DNA of 64,000 bases, from assembly GCA_013360295.1 (NCBI GenBank), contig JABWCL010000015.1:25175-89174 (forward strand). The letters are read 5' to 3'. The notes under the pieces were generated by a model. The model did not search any database. It saw nothing but the letters and a program-made list of their open reading frames with translations, and was not told the origin of the DNA. Numbering within the stretch: position 1 is the first letter of the stretch; each line of letters opens with the position of its first letter. This document shows, piece by piece, positions 1-9,116 of this stretch. The translations under genes were made by a program, and so were the position numbers. Source of the DNA: Ignavibacteriaceae bacterium (GTDB lineage: Bacteria > Bacteroidota > Ignavibacteria > Ignavibacteriales > Ignavibacteriaceae).

Positions 1-1238
1 TCGGGCATCAGTTATTCCCGAAACTGCTCGAGCTTAACACTCCCTTCTACGCCTTTCATACAGACGCCGCGTGGGATGACATCGGCGGACTTATGGATTA
101 CTGGCGGGTGAACCTTGATGTTATTGAGGGAAAAGTACCCGGGTATGAGTTTAAAGGGGAGGAATTGAAGAAGGGGGTATTTGTACACCCTTCGACGAAG
201 ATTGACAAAAAAACGCTTGAGAAGATCACCGCCCCCGTGCTTATCGGGAGAGATGTTGAAATCAATTCAGGGGTTGAGATTACCGGCCCCGCTGTTATTG
301 GCGATGAGGTGTGCCTGGAATCAGGCGTCTCCGTAATTAAGAGTGTAGTGCTTAATAATACCTGGGTCGGAAAGGGGATTGAAATAAAGGACTCTGTTGT
401 AAATAAAAATTATCATCTCAGTGTTCCGAACAACTTCGGCACATACATTGATGATGACAAAGTGCTTAAGGTTCACAGGATCGTTCCGTTTAGGGTAAAA
501 CTGGATCAGTTCCTGATTAATATTACTGACAGGATAGTTGGCTTTTTCGCTCTGTTATTCCTTTCGCCTCTATTCCTTGTCACTGCCATTCTGATAAAAC
601 TTGATTCGCCGGGCCCGGTATTCTATATTTCCAAGCGCCTCCGCTCTCCCGCAATTGAAAAACGAGGAAAGCATTGGTATGTCTATTATAAAGAAAAATC
701 CGTTAAGTATTACGTCTTCAGAACGATGTACACTGATGCAGACAGAAGGGTGAAGGAACTGAAGAATAAATATCAGTCCGGCCCGTTCATTAAAATTGAA
801 AATGATCCCAGGGTTACACGCGTGGGACGAATACTCCGCAAAACTTCGATAGATGAACTTCCGTTGTTCTGGAACGTTCTTAAAGGAAGTATGAGCCTGG
901 TTGGTATCTGGGCACTGCCGGTTTATGAAGCGCAGCATCTGCTGGAAAAAGGATTGAAAGCGGGTGAAGGAGAAGAGAGCATTGACCTGACGGATGTTTC
1001 GCAGCTGAGGTTTGAAGGAAAACTCGGAATAGCCGGATTCTGGCAGGCGCGCGGGCGGAGTAATCTTACCGCGGAAGAGAGGGCAATACACGATTCATTC
1101 CAGTCTGTACTGGATGAAAACGTTGTGGCCGGAAATAATTATCTCGGTGAATATTCGGAGTTTCCGACATATAAAGGCTATATCAAAATGCTTATTGAGA
1201 CTTTTAACGCCGTGGTAAGGCGTACCGGGGCGGAATAA
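1..1238 (+). CDS. Nucleotidyltransferase / hexapeptide-repeat / phosphoglycosyl transferase fusion (5' partial)
   Basis: The reading frame is open to the left edge of the window, so only the last 411 residues are seen; an internal ATG at 93 is not the true start. The first 40 visible residues (AAWDDIGG followed by a YWRVNLDV segment) match the C-terminal end of NDP-sugar pyrophosphorylases. Residues about 55-130 are hexapeptide-type left-handed beta-helix turns. Residues about 175-400 are a bacterial sugar transferase of the WbaP/PglC class: a membrane segment, [24 protein letters not shown] and the catalytic pair Asp284-Glu285 in the IDELP motif, then [11 protein letters not shown]. Expected role is making or tuning an activated sugar and loading the first sugar phosphate on undecaprenyl phosphate at the inner membrane. 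The usual VGPRP motif reads VGIWALP. It is the first visible gene of the polysaccharide operon. Confidence 0.85.
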   Translation, partial: GHQLFPKLLELNTPFYAFHTDAAWDDIGGLMDYWRVNLDVIEGKVPGYEFKGEELKKGVFVHPSTKIDKKTLEKITAPVLIGRDVEINSGVEITGPAVIGDEVCLESGVSVIKSVVLNNTWVGKGIEIKDSVVNKNYHLSVPNNFGTYIDDDKVLKVHRIVPFRVKLDQFLINITDRIVGFFALLFLSPLFLVTAILIKLDSPGPVFYISKRLRSPAIEKRGKHWYVYYKEKSVKYYVFRTMYTDADRRVKELKNKYQSGPFIKIENDPRVTRVGRILRKTSIDELPLFWNVLKGSMSLVGIWALPVYEAQHLLEKGLKAGEGEESIDLTDVSQLRFEGKLGIAGFWQARGRSNLTAEERAIHDSFQSVLDENVVAGNNYLGEYSEFPTYKGYIKMLIETFNAVVRRTGAE

Positions 1239-1239
1239 A

Positions 1240-1914
1240 ATGAGAAAACTGCTCCTCATCTTTCTTTTGCCGGTGGCGGTTTACTCGCAGAATTTCACTT
1301 TTGAGGAAGTTCTCGCAGATTCCGCCGGGAAGGCATTTGTTGAAAAGCTTGTGGAGCTTGCGTGGAACAATTATCCCCACAATAAAGTTTTTTCGAGCCA
1401 CATAGCAATCGCGGAGCAAAATCTTACACAGACAAAATGGAACTGGCTGAACAATCTGAACCTGACCTATCAGTACAATCCGAACTTCGGATCTTCTCCG
1501 AACGATGGGTCTATCGTCCCCCGCTTTGGTATCGGGGTGTCGGTTAATGTTGGTTCAATTGTTCTTGCCCCGAGCAGGGTTTCACAGGCTGAAGAAGAGC
1601 TGAAGATTGCGGCCGCAAATTTAGAAACACAAAAAATCTTCATCCGCACGGAAATCCGGAAACGCTATTCGAACTATATCAGCGCGGTAGAAAGGCTGAA
1701 GATCAGAACAAAAGCGGTGAATAACGCCGAATCAAGCCTTGAACTTATTAAGAAGAGGTTTGCCAACGGAGAAGTGTCTCTTGAGACGCTTAACCAGGCA
1801 TTGAATACGCTTGCCAACAATGAGGAACTGCGGGTGACTTCTTCCGGAGACTTGCTGTTCTATAAAGCCGCGATTGAAGAATACATCGGTGTTCCTCTGG
1901 AAAGTGTGAAGTAA
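1240..1914 (+). CDS. TolC-like outer membrane efflux-type protein, half length
   Basis: A signal peptide (about residues 1-16, ending YSQ) is followed by a long, mostly helical sequence with periodic heptads resembling one repeat of the outer membrane efflux protein (TolC/OEP) family. At 224 residues it is about half the size of usual TolC members, which contain two such repeats. Its start lies one base after the previous stop and its stop lies two bases before the Wzz/kinase gene, so it is translated as part of the polysaccharide operon. A role in passing the polymer across the periplasm or outer membrane fits the context but is inference. Family assignment rests on general pattern, not on a diagnostic motif. 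Confidence 0.6.
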   Translation: MRKLLLIFLLPVAVYSQNFTFEEVLADSAGKAFVEKLVELAWNNYPHNKVFSSHIAIAEQNLTQTKWNWLNNLNLTYQYNPNFGSSPNDGSIVPRFGIGVSVNVGSIVLAPSRVSQAEEELKIAAANLETQKIFIRTEIRKRYSNYISAVERLKIRTKAVNNAESSLELIKKRFANGEVSLETLNQALNTLANNEELRVTSSGDLLFYKAAIEEYIGVPLESVK

Positions 1915-1916
1915 CT

Positions 1917-4202
1917 ATGGAACTGATCTGGTTTTTACGGGAACTGGCTAAAAAATGGAGGCTCCTCCTTATTGTGCCTCTTGTGGCTGTTATCGCCACA
2001 TATCTTCTAACCTTAAAGATACCCAAAGTGTATAATGCAAACGCGCAGCTTGCCGCCGGTATTGTTGATGATACACAGGCGAGTTTTGACGCGACTAAGG
2101 AGATAATATCCAGTTATGCCGTCCAGACAAAGTTCAGCAACCTCATTGAGCTGATCGAATCAAAAAAGGTTTATAATCTCATATCATATAAATTACTGCA
2201 TCACGACCTTACTGATAATTATCCATTCAGATTAACTCCACAGCAGTCCGCGTCGCTCAGCGACAAAGAAAAATCTCAGCTGATCGAACTGATGGATAAA
2301 TATCTGATATCGGGCGCGTCATTAGGGCTGAGCACGCCTGTGGAAAGGCTCGCGAACAAACTGATAGGGGAACTCAGGTATGATGAGGAATCCGTTGATA
2401 AGGCGATTAAAGTTGATCGCGAAACGAACAGCGATTTTATTAAAATAGAAGCAGAAGCGGAAAGCGCCGTGCTTGCAGCGTTTCTAGCTAATACTATGTG
2501 CGAGCAGTTTCTTAAGTTCTATATTGATCTGAGGCGTGAGAAGAATACCGCGATCATTGATTTCTTTGAAAAGCTCGCGCGTGAAAAGAAAGCCGAACTC
2601 GACGCTAAGGTTGAAGAGTTGAAAAGATATAAGATGGATAATAAAATTATCAATCTTTATGAGCAGACGAAATCCATTGTCAACCAGATTGCGAATGTTG
2701 AGATTATCCGTGAAGGAGAAAATCAAAAGATCCCTGCTCTGACAAAAGCAATACAGGAAATTGAAAAACGCTTCTCTTCAAAAGAAAAATCATTTATTGA
2801 GACGGGGCTTATTCCATTTAATGAGAGGATCGCGCTCTTAAAGGACAGGGTCGCGGAGCTTAATATGCAGCTGATCTCCTCCAATTATACGGATAACAAA
2901 GCAAGAGACTCTCTGAATAAAACAAAATCCGAACTGTACGAGATCGTTAAAAACGCCTCGGATAATCTGCTGGTTGACCCTAATGTACCGAAACAGGACC
3001 TGGTCGTTAAAAAAATAACGTATGAGCTTGACAGGGAGATAGCGATCAAATCAGTGGAATCCATTGATAAGGAAATCAGGCGTTTGAAGAATATCGTCGA
3101 GGGATATACCCCCTCTGAAGCAATGATCTCTTCCTATGACAGGGAGATAAACGTTATCGCGGAAGCTTATCTTGTTATCCTGAATAAATTAACCTTCGCG
3201 CGGTTTGAGGCGGAAAACGCGGGAGAGAGCGTCCAGGTAACCCAGCGTGCCACGCCTCCTGAAAAAGCAGAACCGTCAAAAAGGCTTTTGCTTATAATAA
3301 TTGCCGGACTGGCAAGCTTTGTGTTTACAATAGTCGTTATTATTCTTCTCCTCTATCTTGATCTGACCATCAAGACGCCAAAGCAGTTTATTCAGAGGAG
3401 CGGACTTGAACTGGCGGGAATTATCAATAAACTGACATTGGAAAAACTTGACCTGCGCTCTCTCTTCGGCAGTGAACCCAAGAACCAGGATGAAGTAATT
3501 TTCCAGAATCTGCTTCGCACTTTCCGCCAGCACTTTTTGGAAAGGGCGCCGGCTAAGGGAGTGATCCTCTTTACTGGTAATCACGGCAAAGAAGGGAAAA
3601 CAATACTGATGATATCCCTGGCATATTCGCTGAAGCTGACAGGAAAAAAGGTGCTGCTTATTGATACAAACCTGAAATCACCGGGACTAACAAAAATATT
3701 CAACGCGAAACCCGCGCTTGAGGCTGCCGCATTGGGCAATGTTTCGGTTGATGAAAGTATCAGCAATACCAGTCTTAATGATATTGATGTAATCGGCTGC
3801 GAAGGATTGAATATGACTCCTTCGGAAATAAGAGGAACTAAAACCTTCAGTGAAATACTCGCGGAGGTAAAAGCTTCTTATGACTATGTTTTTCTTGAAG
3901 GCGCCGCGCTTCTGAAGTACTCTGATTCAAAAGAACTTATCACTGAAAGTGACGCCGTGATTCTTGTCTACGCGGCAAACTCAACAATACAGGAAGACGA
4001 CCTTAATGCATTCCTTTATCTGAAGTCTTATGAAAGTAAATTCCTTGGAGCCGTGCTGAATAAAGTCCTGCCTGAAAATATGGAGGGGCTTTACGGTGAA
4101 ATTGAGAAAAAGCGGAGCGGTACCAGAAAGTTTTTCAAAAAACTGGTAAAAAGGAATTTATCAGGGCAGATTAAAAACGGGACGAAAATCTCGGCGGACT
4201 GA
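1917..4202 (+). CDS. Polysaccharide co-polymerase (Wzz) fused to BY-kinase-like ATPase
   Basis: The 761-residue protein has a Wzz-type architecture: a membrane segment at about 16-34, a long periplasmic region with coiled coil (about 200-370), a second membrane segment at about 453-480, then a cytoplasmic P-loop domain. The P-loop reads GNHGKEGKT (about 553-561), the Walker A' segment LLIDTNLKSPG (about 580-590), and the Walker B position FLEG (about 659-662). Proteins of this type set polymer chain length and couple Wzy polymerisation to export; the ATPase normally autophosphorylates a C-terminal tyrosine cluster. Here the tail after residue 720 has almost no tyrosines and is Lys/Arg rich, and Walker B carries Glu where Asp is usual, so kinase activity is uncertain. 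It is flanked closely by the channel-like gene and a glycosyltransferase. Confidence 0.85.
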   Translation: MELIWFLRELAKKWRLLLIVPLVAVIATYLLTLKIPKVYNANAQLAAGIVDDTQASFDATKEIISSYAVQTKFSNLIELIESKKVYNLISYKLLHHDLTDNYPFRLTPQQSASLSDKEKSQLIELMDKYLISGASLGLSTPVERLANKLIGELRYDEESVDKAIKVDRETNSDFIKIEAEAESAVLAAFLANTMCEQFLKFYIDLRREKNTAIIDFFEKLAREKKAELDAKVEELKRYKMDNKIINLYEQTKSIVNQIANVEIIREGENQKIPALTKAIQEIEKRFSSKEKSFIETGLIPFNERIALLKDRVAELNMQLISSNYTDNKARDSLNKTKSELYEIVKNASDNLLVDPNVPKQDLVVKKITYELDREIAIKSVESIDKEIRRLKNIVEGYTPSEAMISSYDREINVIAEAYLVILNKLTFARFEAENAGESVQVTQRATPPEKAEPSKRLLLIIIAGLASFVFTIVVIILLLYLDLTIKTPKQFIQRSGLELAGIINKLTLEKLDLRSLFGSEPKNQDEVIFQNLLRTFRQHFLERAPAKGVILFTGNHGKEGKTILMISLAYSLKLTGKKVLLIDTNLKSPGLTKIFNAKPALEAAALGNVSVDESISNTSLNDIDVIGCEGLNMTPSEIRGTKTFSEILAEVKASYDYVFLEGAALLKYSDSKELITESDAVILVYAANSTIQEDDLNAFLYLKSYESKFLGAVLNKVLPENMEGLYGEIEKKRSGTRKFFKKLVKRNLSGQIKNGTKISAD

Positions 4203-4203
4203 T

Positions 4204-5430
4204 ATGTATGAATTTATCCTGTCCGCCTATTTAACAGTAAACGGAATTTTCCTTTTCTATCTCTGCTTCCCGTTTATCAACACTCTCCTTGGATTTTTCC
4301 TCCGTGAAAAACCTGTTGCCGGGACCGTCAGTGAGGCTGATTTCGGAATCATCATTACTTCATACAAAGATATTAAAATTACCCTGCCGCTGATTAAATC
4401 AGTGCTGAACCAGGATTACGGTAATTACCACATCTACCTTGTTGCCGATCATTGTGAGCCGGATAGTGGGTTTATTAAAGATGAACGGTTAACGGTTATT
4501 TACCCTCAGCCCTATCTTAACTCGAAAGTAAAATCCATTATTACGGGACTGGAATCATATATCCGTCCGCACGAATATACTCTGATCTTTGATCCGGATA
4601 ACCTCGCTGTGCCTGGCCTACTTTCCATTTTCAACAGATATTGTTCGGCGGGATACAAGGCTGTGCAGGGAAGAAGAGCCGCGAAGAATCTCGATTCCCG
4701 CTATGCCAGCCTCGATGCTCTTGGTGAGCATTACTACAATCACACACAGAGGTATGTGCCTTTTTTATTGGGATCATCCGCGCCTATAGCGGGCTCCGGA
4801 ATGGTGATTGAAACCTCCCTTTACAGGTCAATACTTGATGAAATTGAGGCTGAGAATGTGGATGGGAAAGTTATTGTGGCTGAGGATAAAATGCTTCAGA
4901 ATAAGATCGTGGAGCGCGGGTTGCGGATCGCCTATGCCCGTAACGCGATTGTGTATGACGAAAAAATTGAAACGGGGCAGCAGCTTGAACGGCAGAGAAC
5001 AAGGTGGCTGAACTCGTACTTTAAGCATTTTGTTGAATCGCTTAAACTTATTCTTTCCGGGTTGTTTAAGTTTGACTGGAACAGGTTTTATTTCGGACTG
5101 ATTGTGTCCATCCCACCTATGGTAGTGCTCCTGCTTGGCGGAGTCCTGTTTTTAACGGTGAATATCTTTATATCTGTCCCTTTTTTGATCGCTACGTTCG
5201 CGGCAGGCTTTTTATTCTCTTTAAATTTTTTACTTGTGCTCATCGCTGTGAAAGCGGAAAAGGAAATCTGGAACGCGCTTTTCGGGCTTCCCGCGTTTGT
5301 GTTTAACCAGGTGCTTGCTTTATTAAAAATTAAAAAAGCTAATACGGATTTTCTCGTTACGACTAAAAGTAAAGTTGTTTCAATTGAAGATGTAATGGCA
5401 GGCAGGGAGAAGGATAATGACGGAAAATAA
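4204..5430 (+). CDS. Membrane family 2 glycosyltransferase with QxxRW motif
   Basis: This 408-residue protein has an N-terminal membrane segment (about 3-31), a GT-A catalytic domain (about 45-290) and several C-terminal membrane segments (about 300-385). Catalytic landmarks are visible: the DxD-type motif DPDN at about 129-132, the acceptor-site AEDK, and QRTRW at residues 264-268, the QxxRW signature of processive cellulose/hyaluronan synthase-like enzymes. It probably transfers sugar at the inner membrane, possibly adding more than one residue. Its ATG begins two bases after the previous stop, and the next gene starts inside its 3' end (14-base overlap). The donor and acceptor sugars cannot be told from sequence. 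Confidence 0.85.
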   Translation: MYEFILSAYLTVNGIFLFYLCFPFINTLLGFFLREKPVAGTVSEADFGIIITSYKDIKITLPLIKSVLNQDYGNYHIYLVADHCEPDSGFIKDERLTVIYPQPYLNSKVKSIITGLESYIRPHEYTLIFDPDNLAVPGLLSIFNRYCSAGYKAVQGRRAAKNLDSRYASLDALGEHYYNHTQRYVPFLLGSSAPIAGSGMVIETSLYRSILDEIEAENVDGKVIVAEDKMLQNKIVERGLRIAYARNAIVYDEKIETGQQLERQRTRWLNSYFKHFVESLKLILSGLFKFDWNRFYFGLIVSIPPMVVLLLGGVLFLTVNIFISVPFLIATFAAGFLFSLNFLLVLIAVKAEKEIWNALFGLPAFVFNQVLALLKIKKANTDFLVTTKSKVVSIEDVMAGREKDNDGK

Positions 5431-6553
5431 AAAGATTAAAATCCTCGAAACGATTCGCCAGGGAAGCATAGGCGGCGGCGAAACCTACCTGATGAACCTT
5501 GTGCTGAACCTTGATAAATCAAAATATGAACCCGTAGTGCTCGCCTTTACCGACGGTGAAATGATCAGGCGGTTAAGAGGCGAGGGGATTGAATGTTATG
5601 TTATACCAACGGAAACACCGTTTGACATACGTAAATATCCGGCTGTGATGAAACTGATATCTGAATTGAATCCCGATATCGTTCACTTTCACGGAAGCAG
5701 AGCGGGAACAAACACACTCATTCCTGCTAAGCTAAAAGGGAAACCTGTTATCTACACTGTTCACGGATGGTCGTTTCATACGGGAACGGCAGCGTCAGTT
5801 CAGAAGGGAAGGATTCTCGCGGAGAAATTTCTTGTACGCATTTGCAATAAAACCGTCTGCGGATCTGAGGCAGATATTAATAACGGCAAGCGCCTCCTTA
5901 AGGCAGGCGACTACCGGCTCATCCATAATAGTATTGACTCGGATAAATACACCCCCGCGCCGAAGAATGAAAAAGTATTGTCCGAACTCGGGCTTAAGAA
6001 TGATGACTTTACGGTTTGTTTTATCGCGCGTGTAACTTTTCAGAAAGACCCCCTTACTTTTGTCAGGGCGGTGAAGAGTGTGCTGGAGAAACGTCCGGAG
6101 ATCCGTATTGTAATGATAGGCGACGGGGAACTTAAAGGCGAAGTGATAGCTGAAGCAAAAAAGCTGAATGTATATAATTCAATTATCTTTTCCCCGTTCC
6201 GGACGGATGTGAGGGATGTGCTTGCGTCGGTTGATGTTTTTGTCCTTCCGTCTTTATGGGAGGTAATTCCGCTTGCGATGCTTGAAGCGATGGCGATGGA
6301 AAAAATATGCATAGCTACCAGAATAGAAGGAACAACCGAAGCTCTTAATCACAATGAGAATGGCCTGCTGTTTAATCCCGGGAAACCCGGGGAGCTTGCC
6401 GAACAGATCATAACAGCTTATGATAACAAAGAACTTTCTGGCAGGCTTCGTAAAAGCGCGCGCGAGACAGTTGTTAAGTACTTCGATCTTAAGAAACTTG
6501 TAAAAGCAAATGAAGTTCTTTACACAGAGATTTTAGAGGGGCGCCGCAAATGA
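5417..6553 (+). CDS. Family 4 glycosyltransferase
   Basis: A soluble GT-B fold enzyme of 378 residues. The N-terminal half carries the glycine-rich GSIGGGETY loop and a VHFHGSRAG segment. The C-terminal half contains FIARVTFQKDPLTF and the E-x7-E nucleotide-sugar motif at Glu282 and Glu290 (WEVIPLAMLEAM). These are standard for retaining GT4 enzymes that build exopolysaccharide or O-antigen repeat units on the cytoplasmic side of the membrane. It overlaps the upstream glycosyltransferase by 14 bases and the downstream flippase by 4 bases (ATGA), consistent with translational coupling. Sugar specificity is unknown. Confidence 0.9.
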   Translation: MTENKKIKILETIRQGSIGGGETYLMNLVLNLDKSKYEPVVLAFTDGEMIRRLRGEGIECYVIPTETPFDIRKYPAVMKLISELNPDIVHFHGSRAGTNTLIPAKLKGKPVIYTVHGWSFHTGTAASVQKGRILAEKFLVRICNKTVCGSEADINNGKRLLKAGDYRLIHNSIDSDKYTPAPKNEKVLSELGLKNDDFTVCFIARVTFQKDPLTFVRAVKSVLEKRPEIRIVMIGDGELKGEVIAEAKKLNVYNSIIFSPFRTDVRDVLASVDVFVLPSLWEVIPLAMLEAMAMEKICIATRIEGTTEALNHNENGLLFNPGKPGELAEQIITAYDNKELSGRLRKSARETVVKYFDLKKLVKANEVLYTEILEGRRK

Positions 6554-7893
6554 GTTTTGCTAAAGACTCCTACTGGATGAAGTCCGGTCTATACACCCTG
6601 CTCCAGAGAGTCTCGGCGCTGCTCTTCGGCCTGGGTGGATTTATGATTCTGGTAAGGATACTTCCGAAGGATCAGTTTGGCACTCTCGCGTTATTCACTA
6701 CGGTTATTGCTCTGGTTGAAGTTGCCAGGAACGGCCTGGTGCAGAACGCCCAGATCAAATTCGCCGCATCTGCGAAGGAGGAAGAATTACCCATAATTCT
6801 TAATTCCTCATTCACGCTCAACTTTTTTGTAACAATCTTATCAATTGTAATACTCATCGGATTAGCCTATCCTCTCAGCCTGCTATGGAGCAGCCCGAAG
6901 ATTGAAATGATGTTCTACCTCTCGACGGCTACCAATCTGATACTTATCTTCTTTTCGCAGTTTACCTTCATACAGCAGGCGAAAATGGATTTCAAAGGGA
7001 TATTCTACAGTAATTTTGTCCGCCAGGGAAGTTATTTCGTTGTTATCTGTATATACTTTTTTTCCGGAATGATTATCAGTCTCGAGATGCTGGTTATATA
7101 CCAGGCAATAGGCGCAGTGTTAGGGACGATAATCGGCTACGGATATGTGAGAGGCTATTATAAACCGAGATTGCTTTTTCACTGGGAATGGATCAAAAAA
7201 CTATTTAATTACGGAAAGTTTGTGTTCGGTACAAATATCAGCGCGATGATCTTTTCAAGCATAGATCAGGTGATCCTTGGCGCGATGCTTATGCCGGTGC
7301 AGGTAGCGGTATATAATACGGCTACAAGAATGAACAATTTTGTTGATATACCGGTGGCGTCGGTAGCTTCAATCGTTTTTCCGAAGAGCGCTCAAAGGGT
7401 GGAAGAATCAGGTTCGGATGCAGTAGTGTATCTGTATGAACGCTCAGTTGGATTGCTGCTGGCGATACTTGTCCCGCCTGTAATTGCAGTCATCCTTCTT
7501 GCCAAACCCATTATTATGATTATCGCCGGGGAGCAGTATCTCGCGGCGGTTCCGATACTTCAAGTGCTGATGGTCGTCGCGCTTTTCAGGCCTTTTATCA
7601 GACAGTTTGGCACGGCTCTCGACTCTCTTGGAAAACCGAAGATCAATTTCAGGATGCTCATAATAATTTCCGTCGTTAATGTTATCGCAAACTATTCTTG
7701 CATAACTTTATTTGGTACTATCGGCGCCGCAGTCGGGACGGCTTCAGCTCTGTTGGTTTTCTTCGTCTCCACGCAGGTAATTCTGAAAAAGGAAATAAAC
7801 GCTAAGACGCATCATACATTTATTTATATGTGGGACTTTTATAAAAAAGCTTTTACAACAGTAACAAACAAGTTAAAAGGACCAGCCCGTTGA
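6550..7893 (+). CDS. Wzx-type oligosaccharide flippase
   Basis: The 447-residue protein is almost all hydrophobic, with about 12-14 predicted membrane helices and the N-terminal pattern of the polysaccharide biosynthesis (MOP/Wzx) family (LFGLGGFMILVRILPKDQFG). Such proteins move undecaprenyl-linked repeat units to the periplasmic face before polymerisation. It begins in a 4-base ATGA overlap with the GT4 gene and ends in a TTGA overlap with the next glycosyltransferase. With the Wzz at 1917 and the polymerase-like gene at 10885 it completes a Wzx/Wzy-type pathway. Confidence 0.9.
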   Translation: MSFAKDSYWMKSGLYTLLQRVSALLFGLGGFMILVRILPKDQFGTLALFTTVIALVEVARNGLVQNAQIKFAASAKEEELPIILNSSFTLNFFVTILSIVILIGLAYPLSLLWSSPKIEMMFYLSTATNLILIFFSQFTFIQQAKMDFKGIFYSNFVRQGSYFVVICIYFFSGMIISLEMLVIYQAIGAVLGTIIGYGYVRGYYKPRLLFHWEWIKKLFNYGKFVFGTNISAMIFSSIDQVILGAMLMPVQVAVYNTATRMNNFVDIPVASVASIVFPKSAQRVEESGSDAVVYLYERSVGLLLAILVPPVIAVILLAKPIIMIIAGEQYLAAVPILQVLMVVALFRPFIRQFGTALDSLGKPKINFRMLIIISVVNVIANYSCITLFGTIGAAVGTASALLVFFVSTQVILKKEINAKTHHTFIYMWDFYKKAFTTVTNKLKGPAR

Positions 7894-9101
7894 GTGATAT
7901 GAACCTCATTTCCGGAAGAGATATTGTTGTCATCGGCCTGCAGGCGTGGGATGTTGATATCGGAAGCAACTGTAAAAATATCGCGTATGAATTCGCTAAG
8001 CATAACCGGGTGCTATACGTTAATTATCCTCTTGACATAATTACTTTGCTTCGCGAAAGGCATCTCCCGCGCACTAAAGAAACCCGGGAAATGATAAGAG
8101 GCAGGAGGGATAATCTGCGGCAGGTAGCTGAAAACATTTATACATTCACACCCGCGCGGCTCCTGGCTTCAATCAATTGGATCAAAAGCCCTGATATGTT
8201 TGACAGGCTCAACAGGTTTAATAATAAAAGATATGCCGCTGAAGTAAAAGACGGGATAAACAGGCTTGGGATGAAAAACGTTATTCTGTTTAATGATAAC
8301 GATATATTCCGGCCCCTTTATTTTAAGGAGTATCTGAATCCCGCGTTGTCCGTCTACTATTCACGCGATAATCTAGTCGGAGTGAACTACTGGAAACTGC
8401 ACGGGGAAAGGCTCGAACCCCTGTTGATTGCCAAGTCGGATTTATGCGTTGCAAATTCAACCTACCTCGCGGAGTACTGCAGAAAGTATAATCCTAATTC
8501 GTTTTATGTAGGGCAGGGATGTGAACTGGATATATTTGATGAAGATAAGATAAAGGACAAACCGGAGGATATGAAGAATATTACCGGGCCGGTAGTTGGG
8601 TATGTCGGCGCTTTAAACGGCTTACGGCTTGACATAAAATGTATTGAGTATTTCGCAGGTAAACTTGAAAACTGGAGTGTGGTTCTTGTCGGGCCGGAGG
8701 ATGATAACTTTATGAAAAGTTCTCTCCACAACATGAAAAACGTCTATTTCCTCGGACGCAAGGATGCATCACAACTTCCCGGCTATATAAAGTATTTCGA
8801 TGTATGTATCAATCCTCAGGTTATCAATCCTGTTACTATTGGGAACTATCCACGTAAGATAGATGAGTATCTCGCAATGGGTAAACCCGTGGTGGCGACA
8901 AAAACCGAAGCGATGAGCGTTTTCGCAGGCCATACTTATCTCGCGGAAAACAATGATGATTATGTCAGGTTTATCGCAAAAGCTAAGGAAGAGAATAGCG
9001 CGGAACTGGCATCAGTGCGTAAGGCGTTTGCCCGCGAACATACTTGGGAGAAGAGTACGAGCGATATTTACGCCGCAATCGAAACAGTTACTAAATCTTA
9101 A
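7890..9101 (+). CDS. GT-B glycosyltransferase (TTG start)
   Basis: This 403-residue protein has a GT4-like C-terminal half: GPVVGYVGALNG, VVLVGPED, VYFLGRKD and NYPRKIDEYLAMGKPVVAT, where the last segment is the usual nucleotide-sugar site. The start is taken as TTG at 7890, inside the flippase stop (TTGA), because an AAAAGG-type ribosome site ends about 8 bases before it; an in-frame ATG three codons later is possible but sits about 17 bases from that site. It probably adds a sugar to the lipid-linked repeat unit in the cytoplasm. Donor and acceptor are unknown. Confidence 0.85.
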   Translation: MSDMNLISGRDIVVIGLQAWDVDIGSNCKNIAYEFAKHNRVLYVNYPLDIITLLRERHLPRTKETREMIRGRRDNLRQVAENIYTFTPARLLASINWIKSPDMFDRLNRFNNKRYAAEVKDGINRLGMKNVILFNDNDIFRPLYFKEYLNPALSVYYSRDNLVGVNYWKLHGERLEPLLIAKSDLCVANSTYLAEYCRKYNPNSFYVGQGCELDIFDEDKIKDKPEDMKNITGPVVGYVGALNGLRLDIKCIEYFAGKLENWSVVLVGPEDDNFMKSSLHNMKNVYFLGRKDASQLPGYIKYFDVCINPQVINPVTIGNYPRKIDEYLAMGKPVVATKTEAMSVFAGHTYLAENNDDYVRFIAKAKEENSAELASVRKAFAREHTWEKSTSDIYAAIETVTKS

Positions 9102-9116
9102 CAAGGTTAAAATTAA

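Noticed and set aside
570..1091. 173-residue minus-strand ORF
   Set aside because: Shadow of the sugar transferase gene; no support of its own.
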